From Metallyticus violacea (taxonomy: Eukaryota > Arthropoda > Insecta > Mantodea > Metallyticidae), in contig CM060834.1 of the NCBI GenBank assembly GCA_030762175.1, positions 67,313,501 to 67,377,500 of the forward strand: 64,000 bases of DNA, in the 5' to 3' direction. Under the pieces are notes generated by a model. It saw only the letters and a program-made list of their open reading frames with translations. It searched no databases and was not told the DNA's origin. Position 1 is the stretch's first letter; every line of letters starts with the position of its first letter. The translations under genes were made by a program, and so were the position numbers. Below are positions 22,601 to 35,423 of the stretch, in pieces.

Positions 22601-22796
22601 TTCATTATAGTAGAATGATAGCCTCAGAAAAGCATATTATGCACAAAGAATATCGAAAAGAAAAAAAATTTTTTTGGAAGTTTGGAAACTTCGTTAGAAA
22701 CACTTTTATTCCGTTCTTATTTGAGATAACTGGTTCTCTTTCATTATACTAGTTTGATAGCCTCAGAAAAGCATATTATGCGCAAAGAATCTCGAA
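19700..22796 (+). repeat. Left HOR family B, copy 3
   Basis: This copy follows 8,765-11,840 at an offset of 10,953-10,955, keeping the extra monomer that unit 2 lost. Landmarks are CCGATC at 21,323 (10,369 in unit 1), the anchor trimer at 22.1 kb and the TAGTAGAATGATAG monomer near 22,610. It ends inside a monomer: the head up to AAGAATCTCG matches 11.84 kb and the rest belongs to the CGAAGAG type of the right domain. Confidence 0.75.
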
Positions 22797-25446
22797 GAGA
22801 AAAAAAAAATATTTTTTCGAAGTTTGGAAACGTCGTTTGAATCACTTTTTTCCGTTCTTATTTGAGATTACTGGTTCTCTTTCATTATAGTAGTTTGATA
22901 GCCTCAGAAAAGCATATTATGCACAAAGAATCACGAAAAGAAAAAAAAATTTTTTCGAAGTTTGGGAACTTCGTTAGAATCACTTTTTTTCCGTTCTTAT
23001 TTGAGATAACTGGTTCTCTTTCATTATACTAGTTTGATAGCCTCAGAAAAGCATATTATGCGCAAAGAATCTCGAAAACAAAAAAGTTTTTTTTCGAAGT
23101 TTGGAAACTTCGTTAGAATCACTTTTTTTCCGTTCTTATTTGAGAAAACTGCTTCTCTTTCATTATACTAGTTTGATAGGCCCAGTATAGCATATGATGC
23201 GCAAAGAATCTCGAAAAGAAAAAAATTTTTTTTCGAAGTTTGGAAACTTTGTTTGAATGACTTTTTTTCCGTTCTTATTTGAGATAACTGGTTCTCTTTC
23301 ATTATACTAGTTTGATAGCCTCAGTAAAGCATATTATGCGCAAAGAATCTGGAAAAGAAAAATAATTTTTTTCGAAGTTTGGAAACGTCGTTTGAATCAC
23401 TTTTTTCCGTTCTTATTTGAGATTACTGCTTCTCTTTCATTATAGTAGTTTGATAGCCTCAGAAAAGCATATTATGCTCAAAGAATCTGGAAAAGAAAAA
23501 AAATTTTTTTCGAAGTTTGGAAACGTCGTTTGAATCACTTTTTTCCGTTTTTATTTGAGATTACTGGTTCTCTTTCATTATAGTAGAATGATAGCCTCAG
23601 AAAAGCATATTATGCACAAAGAATATCGAAAAGAAAAAAAATTTTTTTGGAAGTTTGGAAACTTCGTTAGAATCACTTTTATTCCGTTCTTATTTGAGAT
23701 AACTGGTTCTCTTTCATTATACTAGTTTGATAGCCTCAGAAAAGCATATTATGCGCAAAGAATCTCGAAAAGAAAAAAAGTTTTTTTTCGAAGTTTGGAA
23801 ACTTCGTTTGAATCACTTTTTTTCCGTTCTTATTTGAGATAACTGGTTCTCTTTCATTATACTAGTTTGATAGCCTCAGCAAAGCATATTATGCACAAAG
23901 AATCTCGAAAAGAAAAAATTTTTTTTTCGAAGTTTGGAAACTTTGTTTGAATGAATTTTTTTCCGTTCTTATTTGAGATAACTGGTTCTCTTGCATTATA
24001 CTAGTTTGATAGCCTCAGTAAAGCATATTATGCGCAAAGAATATGGAAAAGAAAAAAAATTTTTTTCGAAGTTTGGAAACTTCGTTAGAATCACTTTTTT
24101 TCCGTTCTTATGTGAGATAACTGGTTCTCTTTCCTTATACTAGTTTGATAACCTCAGAAAAGGATATTATGCGCAAAGAATCTCGAAAAGAAAAAAGTTT
24201 TTTTTTCGAAGTTTGGAAACTTCGTTTGAATCACTTTTTTTTCCGTTCTTATTTGAGATAACTGGTTCTCTTTCATTATATTAGTTTGATAGCGTCAGTA
24301 AAGCATATTATGCGCTAAGAATCTGGAAAAGAAAAAAAATTTTTTTCGAAGTTTGGAAACTTCGTTAGAATCACTTTTTTCCGTTCTTATTTGAGATAAC
24401 TGGTTCTCTTTCATTATACTAGTTTGATAGCCTCAGCAAAGCATATTATGCGCAAAAAATCTCGAAAAGAAAAAAATTTTTTTTCGAAGTTTGGAAACGT
24501 CGTTAGAATCACTTTTTTTCCGTTCTTATTTGAGATAACTGGTTCTCTTTCATTATACTAGTTTGATAGCCTCAGTAAAGCATATTATGCGCAAAGAATC
24601 TCGAAAAGAAAAAAATTTTTTTTCGAAGTTTGGAAACGTCGTTTGAATCACTTTTTTCCGTTCTTATTTGGGATTACTGGTTCTCTTTCATTATAGTAGT
24701 TTGATAGCCTCAGCAAAGCATATTATGCGCAAAGAATCTCGAAAAGAAAAAAAATTTTTTTCGAAGTTTGGAAACTTCGTTAGAATCACTTTTTTTCCGT
24801 TCTTATTTGAGATAACTGGTTCTCTTTCATTAGACTAGTTTGATAGCCTCAGCAAAGAATATTATGCGCAAAGAATCTCGAAAAGAAAAAAAATTTTTTT
24901 CGAAGTTTGGAAACTTCGTTAGAATCACTTTTTTTCCGTTCTTATTTGTGATAACTGGTTCTCTTTCATTATACTAGTTTGATAGGCTCAGTAAAGCATA
25001 TTATGCGCAAAGAATCTCGAAGAGAAAAAAAAAATTTTTCGAAGTTTGGAAACGTCGTTTGAATCACTTTTTTCCGTTCTTATTTGAGATAACTGGTTCT
25101 CTTTCATTATACTAGTTTGTTAGCCTCAGTAAAGCATATTATGCGCAAAGAATCTCGAAAAGAAAAAAAATTTTTTTCGAAGTTTGGAAACTTCCTTAGA
25201 ATCACTTTTTTTTCGTTCTTATTTGAGATAACTGGTTCTCTTTCATTATACTAGTTTGATAGCCTCAGTAAAGCATATTATGCGCAAAGAATCTGGAAAA
25301 GAAAAAAAATTTTTTTCGAAATTTGGAAACTTCGTTAGAATCACTTTTTTTCCGTTCTTATTTGAGATAACAGGTTCTCTTTCATTATACTAGTTTGATA
25401 GCCTCAGTAAAGCATATTATGCGCAAAGAATCTCGAAAAGAAAAAA
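22768..25446 (+). repeat. 2.68-kb segment, copy 1 (repeated at 52,768)
   Basis: This is identical to the segment exactly 30,000 bp downstream except for four differences I could find: near 23,993 (TTGCATT), 24,680 (ACTGG versus ACTGC), 25,213 and 25,310. Shared private variants include TTTGGGAAC, CCCAGTATAGCATATGATG, AAATAATTTTTTTCG, GCGCTAAG, TTAGACTAG and AAATTTGG. Outside the segment the two locations differ at once. The first part (to about 24,287) also matches 30,548-32,067 at an offset of 7,780. Confidence 0.85.
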
Positions 25447-25495
25447 GTTTTTTTTCGAAGTTTGGAAACTTCGTTTGAATCACTTTTTTTCCGTT
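23970..25495 (+). repeat. 11-mer HOR, unit 1 (~1.53 kb)
   Basis: This unit begins near the AATATGG monomer and is repeated in tandem at about 25,496-26,949 with an offset of 1,527-1,528. The GCGCTAAG marker pairs 24,311 with 25,838. The unit includes the anchor trimer, the GCGCAAAAAATC monomer, TTGGGATTAC, AAAGAATATT, CGAAGAG, the TTTGTTAGCC start and the ATAACAGGTTC tail. Confidence 0.75.
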
Positions 25496-26949
25496 GTTAT
25501 TTGAGATAACTGGTTCTCTTTCATTATACTAGTTTGATAGCCTCAGTAAAGCATATTATGCGCAAAGAATATGGAAAAGAAAAAAAATTTTTTTCGAAGT
25601 TTGGAAACTTCGTTAGAATCACTTTTTTTCCGTTCTTATGTGAGATAACTGGTTCTCTTTCTTTATACTAGTTTGATAACCTCAGAAAAGGATATTATGC
25701 GCAAAGAATCTCGAAAAGAAAAAAGTTTTTTTTCGAAGTTTGGAAACTTCGTTTGAATCACTTTTTTTTCCGTTCTTATTTGAGATAACTGGTTCTCTTT
25801 CATTATATTAGTTTGATAGCGTCAGTAAAGCATATTATGCGCTAAGAATCTGGAAAAGAAAAAAAATTTTTTTCGAAGTTTGGAAACTTCGTTAGAATCA
25901 CTTTTTTCCGTTCTTATTTGAGATAACTGGTTCTCTTTCAATATACTAGTTTGATAGCCTCAGCAAAGCATATTATGCGCAAAAAATCTCGAAAAGAAAA
26001 AAATTTTTTTTCGAAGTTTGGAAACGTCGTTAGAATCACTTTTTTTCCGTTCTTATTTGAGATAACTGGTTCTCTTTCATTATACTAGTTTGATAGCCTC
26101 AGTAAAGCATATTATGCGCAAAGAATCTCGAAAAGAAAAAAATTTTTTTTCGAAGTTTGGAAACGTCGTTTGAATCACTTTTTTCCGTTCTTATTTGGGA
26201 TTACTGGTTCTCTTTCATTATAGTAGTTTGATAGCCTCAGCAAAGCATATTATGCGCAAAGAATCTCGAAAAGAAAAAAAATTTTTTTCGAAGTTTGGAA
26301 ACTTCGTTAGAATCACTTTTTTTCCGTTCTTATTTGAGATAACTGGTTCTCTTTCATTATACTAGTTTGATAGCCTCAGCAAAGAATATTATGCGCAAAG
26401 AATCTCGAAAAGAAAAAAAATTTTTTTCGAAGTTTGGAAACTTCGTTAGAATCACTTTTTTTCCGTTCTTATTTGTGATAACTGGTTCTCTTTCATTATA
26501 CTAGTTTGATAGGCTCAGTAAAGCATATTATGCGCAAAGAATCTCGAAGAGAAAAAAAAATTTTTTCGAAGTTTGGAAACGTCGTTTGAATCACTTTTTT
26601 CCGTTCTTATTTGAGATAACTGGTTCTCTTTCATTATACTAGTTTGTTAGCCTCAGTAAAGCATATTATGCGCTAAGAATCTCGAAAAGAAAAAAAATTT
26701 TTTTCGAAGTTTGGAAACTTCCTTAGAATCACTTTTTTTCCGTTCTTATTTGAGATAACTGGTTCTCTTTCATTATACTAGTTTGATAGCCTCAGTAAAG
26801 CATATTATGCGCAAAGAATCTGGAAAAGAAAAAAAATTTTTTTCGAAGTTTGGAAACTTCGTTAGAATCACTTTTTTTCCGTTCTTATTTGAGATAACAG
26901 GTTCTCTTTCATTATACTAGTTTGATAGCCTCAGTAAAGCATATTATGC
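25496..26949 (+). repeat. 11-mer HOR, unit 2
   Basis: This is the tandem partner of the previous unit, with small changes: TTCAATATACTAG near 25,940, a second GCGCTAAG in the TTTGTTAGCC monomer near 26,671, and TTATACTAG where unit 1 has TTAGACTAG. It ends where GCACAAAGAATATCG replaces the unit-1 sequence. Confidence 0.75.
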
Positions 26950-29900
26950 ACAAAGAATATCGAAAAGAAAAAAAATTTTTTTCGAAGTTTGGAAACTTCG
27001 TTAGAATCACTTTTTTTCCGTTCTTATTTGTGATAACTGGTTCTCTTTCATTATACTAGTTTGATAGGCTCAGAAAAGCATATTATGCGCAAAGAATCTC
27101 GAAGAGAAAAAAAAAATTTTTCGAAGTTTGGAAACGTCGTTTGAATCACTTTTTTCCGTTCTTATTTGAGATAACTGGTTCTCTTTCATTATACTAGTTT
27201 GTTAGCCTCAGTAAAGCATATTATGCGCAAAGAATCTCGAAAAGAAAAAAAACTTTTTTCGAAGTTTGGAAACTTCGTTAGAATCACTTTTTTTCCGTTC
27301 TTATTTGAGATAACTGGTTCTCTTTCATTATACTAGTTTGATAGCCTCAGTAAAGCATATTATGCGCAAAGAATCTCGAAAAGAAAAAAAGTTTTTTTTC
27401 GAAGTTTGGAAACTTCGTTTGAATCACTTTTTTTCCGTTGTTATTTGAGATAACTGGTTCTCTTTCATTATACTAGTTTGATAGCCTCAGTAAAGCATAT
27501 TATGCGCAAGGAATCTCGAAAAGAAAAAAAATTTTTTTCGAGGTTTGGAAACTTCGTTAGAATCACTTTTTTTCCGTTCTTATTTGAGATAACTGGTTCT
27601 CTTTCATTATACTAGTTTGATAGCCTCAGTAAAGCATATTATGCGCAAAGAATCTGGAAAAGAAAAAAGTTTTTTTTCGAAGTTTGGAAACTTCTTTAGA
27701 ATCACTTTTTTTCCGTTCTTATTTGAGATAACTGGTTCTCTTTCATTATACTAGTTTGATAGCCTCAGTAAAGCATATTATGCTCAAAGAATCTCAAAAA
27801 GAAAAAACATTTTTTTCGAAGTTTGGAAACGTCGTTTGAATCACTTTTTTCCGTTCTTATTTGAGATTACTGCTTCTCTTTCATTATACTAGTTTGATAG
27901 CCTCAGCAAAGCATATTATGCGCAAAGAATCTCGAAGAGAAAAAAAATTTTTTTCGAAGTTTGGAAACTTCGTTAGAATCACTTTTTTTCCGTTCTTATT
28001 TGAGATAACTGGTTCTCTTTCATTATACTAGTTTGATAGCCTCAGTAAAGCATATTATGCGCAAAGAATCTCGAAAAGAAAAAAATTTTTTTTCGAAGTT
28101 TGGAAACGTCGTTTGAATCACTTTTTTCCGTTCTTATTTGAGATTACTGGTTCTCTTTCATTATAGTAGTTTGATAGCCTCAGAAAAGCATATTATACAC
28201 AAAGAATCTCGAAAAGAAAAAAAAATTTTTTCGAAGTTTGGACACTTCGTTAGAATCACTTTTTTTCCGATCTTATTTGAAATAACTGGTTCTCTTTCAT
28301 TATACTAGTTTGATAGCCTCAGCAAAGAATATTATGCGCAAAGAATCTCGAAAAGAAAAAAAATTTTTTTCGAAGTTTGGAAACTTTGTTAGAATCACTT
28401 TTTTTCCGTTCTTATTTGAGATAACTGGTGCTCTTTCATTATACTAGTTTGATAGGCTCAGTAAAGCATATTATGCGCAAAGAATCTCGAAGAGAAAAAA
28501 AAAATATTTTTTCGAAGTTTGGAAACGTCGTTTGAATCACTTTTTTCCGTTCTTATTTGAGATTACTGGTTCTCTTTCATTATAGTAGTTTGATAGCCTC
28601 AGAAAAGCATATTATGCACAAAGAATCACGAAAAGAAAAAAAAATTTTTTCGAAGTTTGGAAACTTCGTTAGAATCACTTTTTTTCCGTTCTTATTTGAG
28701 ATAACTGGTTCTCTTTCATTATACTAGTTTGATAGCCTCAGAAAAGCATATTATGCGCAAAGAATCTCGAAAACAAAAAAGTTTTTTTTCGAAGTTTGGA
28801 AACTTCGTTAGAATCACTTTTTTTCCGTTCTTATTTGAGAAAACTGCTTCTCTTTCATTATACTAGTTTGATAGGCCCAGTAAAGCATATTATGCGCAAA
28901 GAATCTCGAAAAGAAAAAAATTTTTTTTCGAAGTTTGGAAACTTTGTTTGAATGAATTTTTTTCCGTTCTTATTTGAGATAACTGGTTCTCTTTCATTAT
29001 ACTAGTTTGATAGCCTCAGTAAAGCATATTATGCAAAAAGAATATGGAAAAGAAAAAAAATTTTTTTCGAAGTTTGGAAACTTCGTTAGAATCACTTTTT
29101 TTCCGTTCTTATGTGAGATAACTGGTTCTCTTTCCATATACTAGTTTGATAACCTCAGAAAAGGATATTAAGCGCAAAGAATCTCGAAAAGAAAAAAGTT
29201 TTTTTTCGAAGTTTGGAAACTTCATTTGAATCACTTTTTTTTCCGTTCTTATTTGAGATAACTGGTTCTCTTTCATTATATTAGTTTGATAGCGTCAGTA
29301 AAGCATATTATGCGCAAAGAACCTGGAAAAGAAAAAAAATTATTTTTGAAGTTTGGAAACTTCGTTAGAATCACTTTTTTCCGTTCTTAATTGAGATAAC
29401 TGGTTCTCTTTCATTATACTAGTTTGATAGCCTCAGTAAAGCATATTATGCGCAAAGAATATCGAAAAGAAAAAAGTTTTTTTTCGAAGTTTGGAAACTT
29501 CGTTTGAATCACTTTTTTTCCGTTGTTATTTGAGATAACGGGTTCTCTTTCATTATACTAGTTTGATAGCCTCAGTAAAGCATATTATGCGCAAGGAATC
29601 TCGAAAAGAAAAAAAATTTTTTTCGAGGTTTGGAAACTTCGTTAGAATCACTTTTTTTCCGTTCTTATTTGAGATAACTGGTTCTCTTTCATTATACTAG
29701 TTTGATAGCCTCAGTAAAGCATATTATGCGCAAAGAATCTGGAAAAGAAAAAAGTTTTTTTTCGAAGTTTGGAAACTTCTTTAGAATCACTTTTTTTCCG
29801 TTCTTATTTGAGATAACTGGTTCTCTTTCATTATACTAGTTTGATAGCCTCAGTAAAGCATATTATGCTCAAAGAATCTCGAAAAGAAAAAAAATTTTTT

Positions 29901-30547
29901 TCGAAGTTTGGAAACGTCGTTTGAATCACTTTTTTCCGTTCTTATTTGAGATTACTGCTTCTCTTTCATTATACTAGTTTGATAGCCTCAGCAAAGCATA
30001 TTATGCGCAAAGAATCTCGAAAAGAAAAAAAATTTTTTTCGAAGTTTGGAAACTTCGTTAGAATCACTTTTTTTCCGTTCTTATTTGAGATAACTGGTTC
30101 TCTTTCATTATACTAGTTTGATAGCCTCAGTAAAGCATATTAAGCGCAAAGAATCTCGAAAAGAAAAAAATTTTTTTTCGAAGTTTGGAAACGTCATTTG
30201 AATCACTTTTTTCCGTTCTTATTTGAGATTACTGGTTCTCTTTCATTATAGTAGTTTGATAGCCTCAGAAAAGCATATTATGCACAAAGAATCTCGAAAA
30301 GAAAAAAAATTTTTTTCGAAGTTTGGACACTTCGTTAGAATCACTTTTTTTCCGATCTTATTTGAAATAACTGGTTCTCTTTCATTATACTAGTTTGATA
30401 GCCTCAGCAAAGAATATTATGCGCAAAGAATCTCGAAAAGAAAAAAAATTTTTTTCGAAGTTTGGAAACTTCGTTAGAATCACTTTTTTTCCGTTCTTAT
30501 TTGAGATAACTGGTTCTCTTTCATTATACTAGTTTGATAGGCTCAGT
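26950..30547 (+). repeat. Right HOR segment matching 56.2-59.7 kb (offset 29,166)
   Basis: From about 27,090 to 30,925 this part of the array matches 56,256-60,091 at an offset of 29,166. Paired landmarks are TATTATACAC (28,191 and 57,357), AAGGATATTAAGC (29,161 and 58,327) and CATATTAAGCGC (30,141 and 59,307). Differences include AACTTTTTTCG near 27,252 and the GTTTCC change near 57,152. Internally CCGATC marks a 15-monomer step (28,267 to 30,352, 2,085 bp). Confidence 0.8.
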
Positions 30548-33500
30548 AAAGCATATTATGCGCAAAGAATCTCGAAGAGAAAAAAAAATTATTTTTTCGA
30601 AGTTTGGAAACGTCGTTTGAATCACTTTTTTCCGTTCTTATTTGAGATTACTGGTTCTCTTTCATTATAGTAGTTTGATAGCCTCAGAAAAGCATATTAT
30701 GCACAAAGAATCACGAAAAGAAAAAAAAATTTTTTCGAAGTTTGGAAACTTCGTTAGAATCACTTTTTTTCCGTTCTTATTTGAGATAACTGGTTCTCTT
30801 TCATTATACTAGTTTGATAGCCTCAGAAAAGCATATTATGCGCAAAGAATCTCGAAAACAAAAAAGTTTTTTTTCGAAGTTTGGAAACTTCGTTAGAATC
30901 ACTTTTTTTCCGTTCTTATTTGAGAAAACTGCTTCTCTTTCATTATACTAGTTTGATAGGCCCAGTAAAGCATATTATGCGCAAAGAATCTCGAAAAGAA
31001 AAAAATTTTTTTTCGAAGTTTGGAAACTTTGTTTGAATGACTTTTTTTCCGTTCTTATTTGAGATAACTGGTTCTCTTTCATTATACTAGTTTGATAGCC
31101 TCAGTAAAGCATATTATGCGCAAAGAATCTGGAAAAGAAAAATAATTTTTTTCGAAGTTTGGAAACGTCGTTTGAATCACTTTTTTCCGTTCTTATTTGA
31201 GATTACTGCTTCTCTTTCATTATAGTAGTTTGATAGCCTCAGAAAAGCATATTATGCTCAAAGAATCTGGAAAAGAAAAAAAATTTTTTTCGAAGTTTGG
31301 AAACGTCGTTTGAATCACTTTTTTCCGTTTTTATTTGAGATTACTGGTTCTCTTTCATTATAGTAGAATGATAGCCTCAGAAAAGCATATTATGCACAAA
31401 GAATATCGAAAAGAAAAAAAATTTTTTTGGAAGTTTGGAAACTTCGTTAGAATCACTTTTATTCCGTTCTTATTTGAGATAACTGGTTCTCTTTCATTAT
31501 ACTAGTTTGATAGCCTCAGAAAAGCATATTATGCGCAAAGAATCTCGAAAAGAAAAAAAGTTTTTTTTCGAAGTTTGGAAACTTCGTTTGAATCACTTTT
31601 TTTCCGTTCTTATTTGAGATAACTGGTTCTCTTTCATTATACTAGTTTGATAGCCTCAGCAAAGCATATTATGCACAAAGAATCTCGAAAAGAAAAAATT
31701 TTTTTTTCGAAGTTTGGAAACTTTGTTTGAATGAATTTTTTTCCGTTCTTATTTGAGATAACTGGTTCTCTTTCATTATACTAGTTTGATAGCCTCAGTA
31801 AAGCATATTATGCGCAAAGAATATGGAAAAGAAAAAAAATTTTTTTCGAAGTTTGGAAACTTCGTTAGAATCACTTTTTTTCCGTTCTTATGTGAGATAA
31901 CTGGTTCTCTTTCCTTATACTAGTTTGATAACCTCAGAAAAGGATATTATGCGCAAAGAATCTCGAAAAGAAAAAAGTTTTTTTTTCGAAGTTTGGAAAC
32001 TTCGTTTGAATCACTTTTTTTTCCGTTCTTATTTGAGATAACTGGTTCTCTTTCATTATATTAGTTTGGTAGCCTCAGCAAAGCATATTATGCGCAAAAA
32101 ATCTCGAAAAGAAAAAAATTTTTTTTCGAAGTTTGGAAACGTCGTTAGAATCACTTTTTTTCCGTTCTTATTTGAGATAACTGGTTCTCTTTCATTATAC
32201 TAGTTTGATAGCCTCAGTAAAGCATATTATGCGCAAAGAATCTCGAAAAGAAAAAAATTTTTTTTCGAAGTTTGGAAACGTCGTTTGAATCACTTTTTTC
32301 CGTTCTTATTTGGGATTACTGGTTCAATTTCATTATAGTAGTTTGATAGCCTCAGCAAAGCATATTATGCGCAAAGAATCTCGAAAAGAAAAAAAATTTT
32401 TTTCGAAGTTTGGAAACTTCGTTAGAATCACTTTTTTTCCGTTCTTATTTGATATAACTGGTTCTCTTTCATTATACTAGTTTGATAGCCTCAGCAAAGA
32501 ATATTATGCGCAAAGAATCTCGAAAAGAAAAAAAATTTTTTTCGAAGTTTGGAAACTTCGTTAGAATCACTTTTTTTCCGTTCTTATTTGTGATAACTGG
32601 TTCTCTTTCATTATACTAGTTTGATAGGCTCAGTAAAGCATATTATGCGCAAAGAATCTCGAAGAGAAAAAAAAAATTTTTCGAAGTTTGGAAACGTCGT
32701 TTGAATCACTTTTTTCCGTTCTTATTTGAGATAACTGGTTCTCTTTCATTATACTAGTTTGTTAGCCTCAGTAAAGCATATTATGCGCAAAGAATCTCGA
32801 AAAGAAAAAAAATTTTTTTCGAAGTTTGGAAACTTCCTTAGAATCACTTTTTTTCCGTTCTTATTTGAGATAACTGGTTCTCTTTCATTATACTAGTTTG
32901 ATAGCCTCAGTAAAGCATATTATGCGCAAAGAATCTGGAAAAGAAAAAAAATTTTTTTCGAAGTTTGGAAACTTCGTTAGAATCACTTTTTTTCCGTTCT
33001 TATTTGAGATAACAGGTTCTCTTTCATTATACTAGTTTGATAGCCTCAGTAAAGCATATTATGCGCAAAGAATCTCGAAAAGAAAAAAGTTTTTTTTCGA
33101 AGTTTGGAAACTTCGTTTGAATCACTTTTTTTCCGTTGTTATTTGAGATAACTGGTTCTCTTTCATTATACTAGTTTGATAGCCTCAGTAAAGCATATTA
33201 TGCGCAAAGAATATGGAAAAGAAAAAAAATTTTTTTCGAAGTTTGGAAACTTCGTTAGAATCACTTTTTTTCCGTTCTTATGTGAGATAACTGGTTCTCT
33301 TTCCTTATACTAGTTTGATAGCCTCAGCAAAGCATATTATGCGCAAAAAATCTCGAAAAGAAAAAAATTTTTTTTCGAAGTTTGGAAACGTCGTTAGAAT
33401 CACTTTTTTTCCGTTCTTATTTGAGATAACTGGTTCTCTTTCATTATACTAGTTTGATAGCCTCAGTAAAGCATATTATGCGCAAAGAATCTCGAAAAGA

Positions 33501-34310
33501 AAAAAATTTTTTTTCGAAGTTTGGAAACGTCGTTTGAATCACTTTTTTCCGTTCTTATTTGGGATTACTGGTTCTCTTTCATTATAGTAGTTTGATAGCC
33601 TCAGCAAAGCATATTATGCGCAAAGAATCTCGAAAAGAAAAAAAATTTTTTTCGAAGTTTGGAAACTTCGTTAGAATCACTTTTTTTCCGTTCTTATTTG
33701 AGATAACTGGTTCTCTTTCAATATACTAGTTTGATAGCCTCAGCAAAGAATATTATGCGCAAAGAATCTCGAAAAGAAAAAAAATTTTTTTCGAAGTTTG
33801 GAAACTTCGTTAGAATCACTTTTTTTCCGTTCTTATTTGTGATAACTGGTTCTCTTTCATTATACTAGTTTGATAGGCTCAGTAAAGCATATTATGCGCA
33901 AAGAATCTCGAAGAGAAAAAAAAATTTTTCGAAGTTTGGAAACGTCGTTTGAATCACTTTTTTCCGTTCTTATTTGAGATAACTGGTTCTCTTTCATTAT
34001 ACTAGTTTGTTAGCCTCAGTAAAGCATATTATGCGCTAAGAATCTCGAAAAGAAAAAAAATTTTTTTCGAAGTTTGGAAACTTCCTTAGAATCATTTTTT
34101 TTCCGTTCTTATTTGAGATAACTGGTTCTCTTTCATTATACTAGTTTGATAGCCTCAGTAAAGCATATTATGCGCAAAGAATCTGGAAAAGAAAAAAAAT
34201 TTTTTTCGAAGTTTGGAAACTTCGTTAGAATCACTTTTTTTCCGTTCTTATTTGAGATAACAGGTTCTCTTTCATTATACTAGTTTGATAGCCTCAGTAA
34301 AGCATATTAT
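30548..34310 (+). repeat. Right HOR segment with shortened 11-mers
   Basis: The start matches 22,768 onward (offset 7,780). Near 32,067 an ATTAGTTTGG start joins directly to TAGCCTCAGCAAAG, removing one monomer compared with 24,280-24,428. Near 33,310 TTTCCTTATACTAG is followed by the GCGCAAAAAATC monomer, removing two monomers of the anchor trimer. The rest follows the 11-mer order, including CGAAGAG, TTTGTTAGCC and ATAACAGG. Confidence 0.75.
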
Positions 34311-35423
34311 GCACAAAGAATATCGAAAAGAAAAAAAATTTTTTTCGAAGTTTGGAAACTTCGTTTGAATCACTTTTTTTCCGTTGTTATTTGAGATAAC
34401 TGGTTCTCTTTCATTATACTAGTTTGATAGCCTCAGTAAAGCATATTATGCGCAAGGAATCTCGAAAAGAAAAAAAATTTTTTTCGAGGTTTGGAAACTT
34501 CGTTAGAATCACTTTTTTTCCGTTCTTATTTGAGATAACTGGTTCTCTTTCATTATACTAGTTTGATAGCCTCAGTAAAGCATATTATGCGCAAAGAATC
34601 TGGAAAAGAAAAAAGTTTTTTTTCGAAGTTTGGAAACTTCTTTAGAATCACTTTTTTTCCGTTCTTATTTGAGATAACTGGTTCTCTTTCATTATACTAG
34701 TTTGATAGCCTCAGTAAAGCATATTATGCTCAAAGAATCTCGAAAAGAAAAAAAATTTTTTTCGAAGTTTGGAAACGTCGTTTGAATCACTTTTTTCCGT
34801 TCTTATTTGAGATTACTGCTTCTCTTTCATTATACTAGTTTGATAGCCTCAGCAAAGCATATTATGCGCAAAGAATCTCGAAAAGAAAAAAAATTTTTTT
34901 CGAAGTTTGGAAACTTCGTTAGAATCACTTTTTTTCCGTTCTTATTTGAGATAACTGGTTCTCTTTCATTATACTAGTTTGATAGCCTCAGTAAAGCATA
35001 TTATGCGCAAAGAATCTCGAAAAGAAAAACATTTTTTTTCGAAGTTTGGAAACGTCGTTTGAATCACTTTTTTCCGTTCTTATTTGAGATTACTGGTTTT
35101 CTTTCATTATAGTAGTTTGATAGCCTCAGAAAAGCATATTATACACAAAGAATCTCGAAAAGAAAAAAAATTTTTTTCGAAGTTTGGACACTTCGTTAAA
35201 ATCACTTTTTTTCCGATCTTATTTGAAATAACTGGTTCTCTTTCATTATACTAGTTTGATAGCCTCAGCAAAGAATATTATGCGCAAAGAATCTCGAAAA
35301 GAAAAAAAATTTTTTTCGAAGTTTGGAAACTTCGTTAGAATCACTTTTTTTCCGTTCTTATTTGAGATAACTGGTTCTCTTTCATTATACTAGTTTGATA
35401 GGCTCAGTAAAGCATATTATGCG
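34311..35423 (+). repeat. Right HOR segment, lead-in to the 2,226-bp repeat
   Basis: These monomers follow the order seen at 27.4-28.5 kb: CCGTTGTTATTTG, CGAGGTTTGG, the A6-G-T8 TGGAAAAG monomer, GCTCAAAG with ACTGCTTC, then TTATACAC and CCGATC (35,213). Private changes include AAAAACATTTTT near 35,028, TTTTCTTTC near 35,098 and CGTTAAAATC near 35,195. Confidence 0.65.

Larger units (their letters stand above)
1..22796 (+). repeat. Left HOR domain
   Basis: This domain is built from two interleaved higher-order repeat families. Variants largely confined to it are AAACGTTGTTTTAATC (near 1,190, 2,305, 5,638, 6,888, 17,148 and 17,980) and GATTAAAAAAA heads (near 887, 5,331 and 15,868). I did not see the right-domain markers CGAAGAG, GGGATTAC, GAAAACAAAAAAG or ACTGCTTCTC here. 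The boundary is set where the copy of 11.5-11.85 kb breaks off and the first CGAAGAG monomer appears. Confidence 0.75.
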
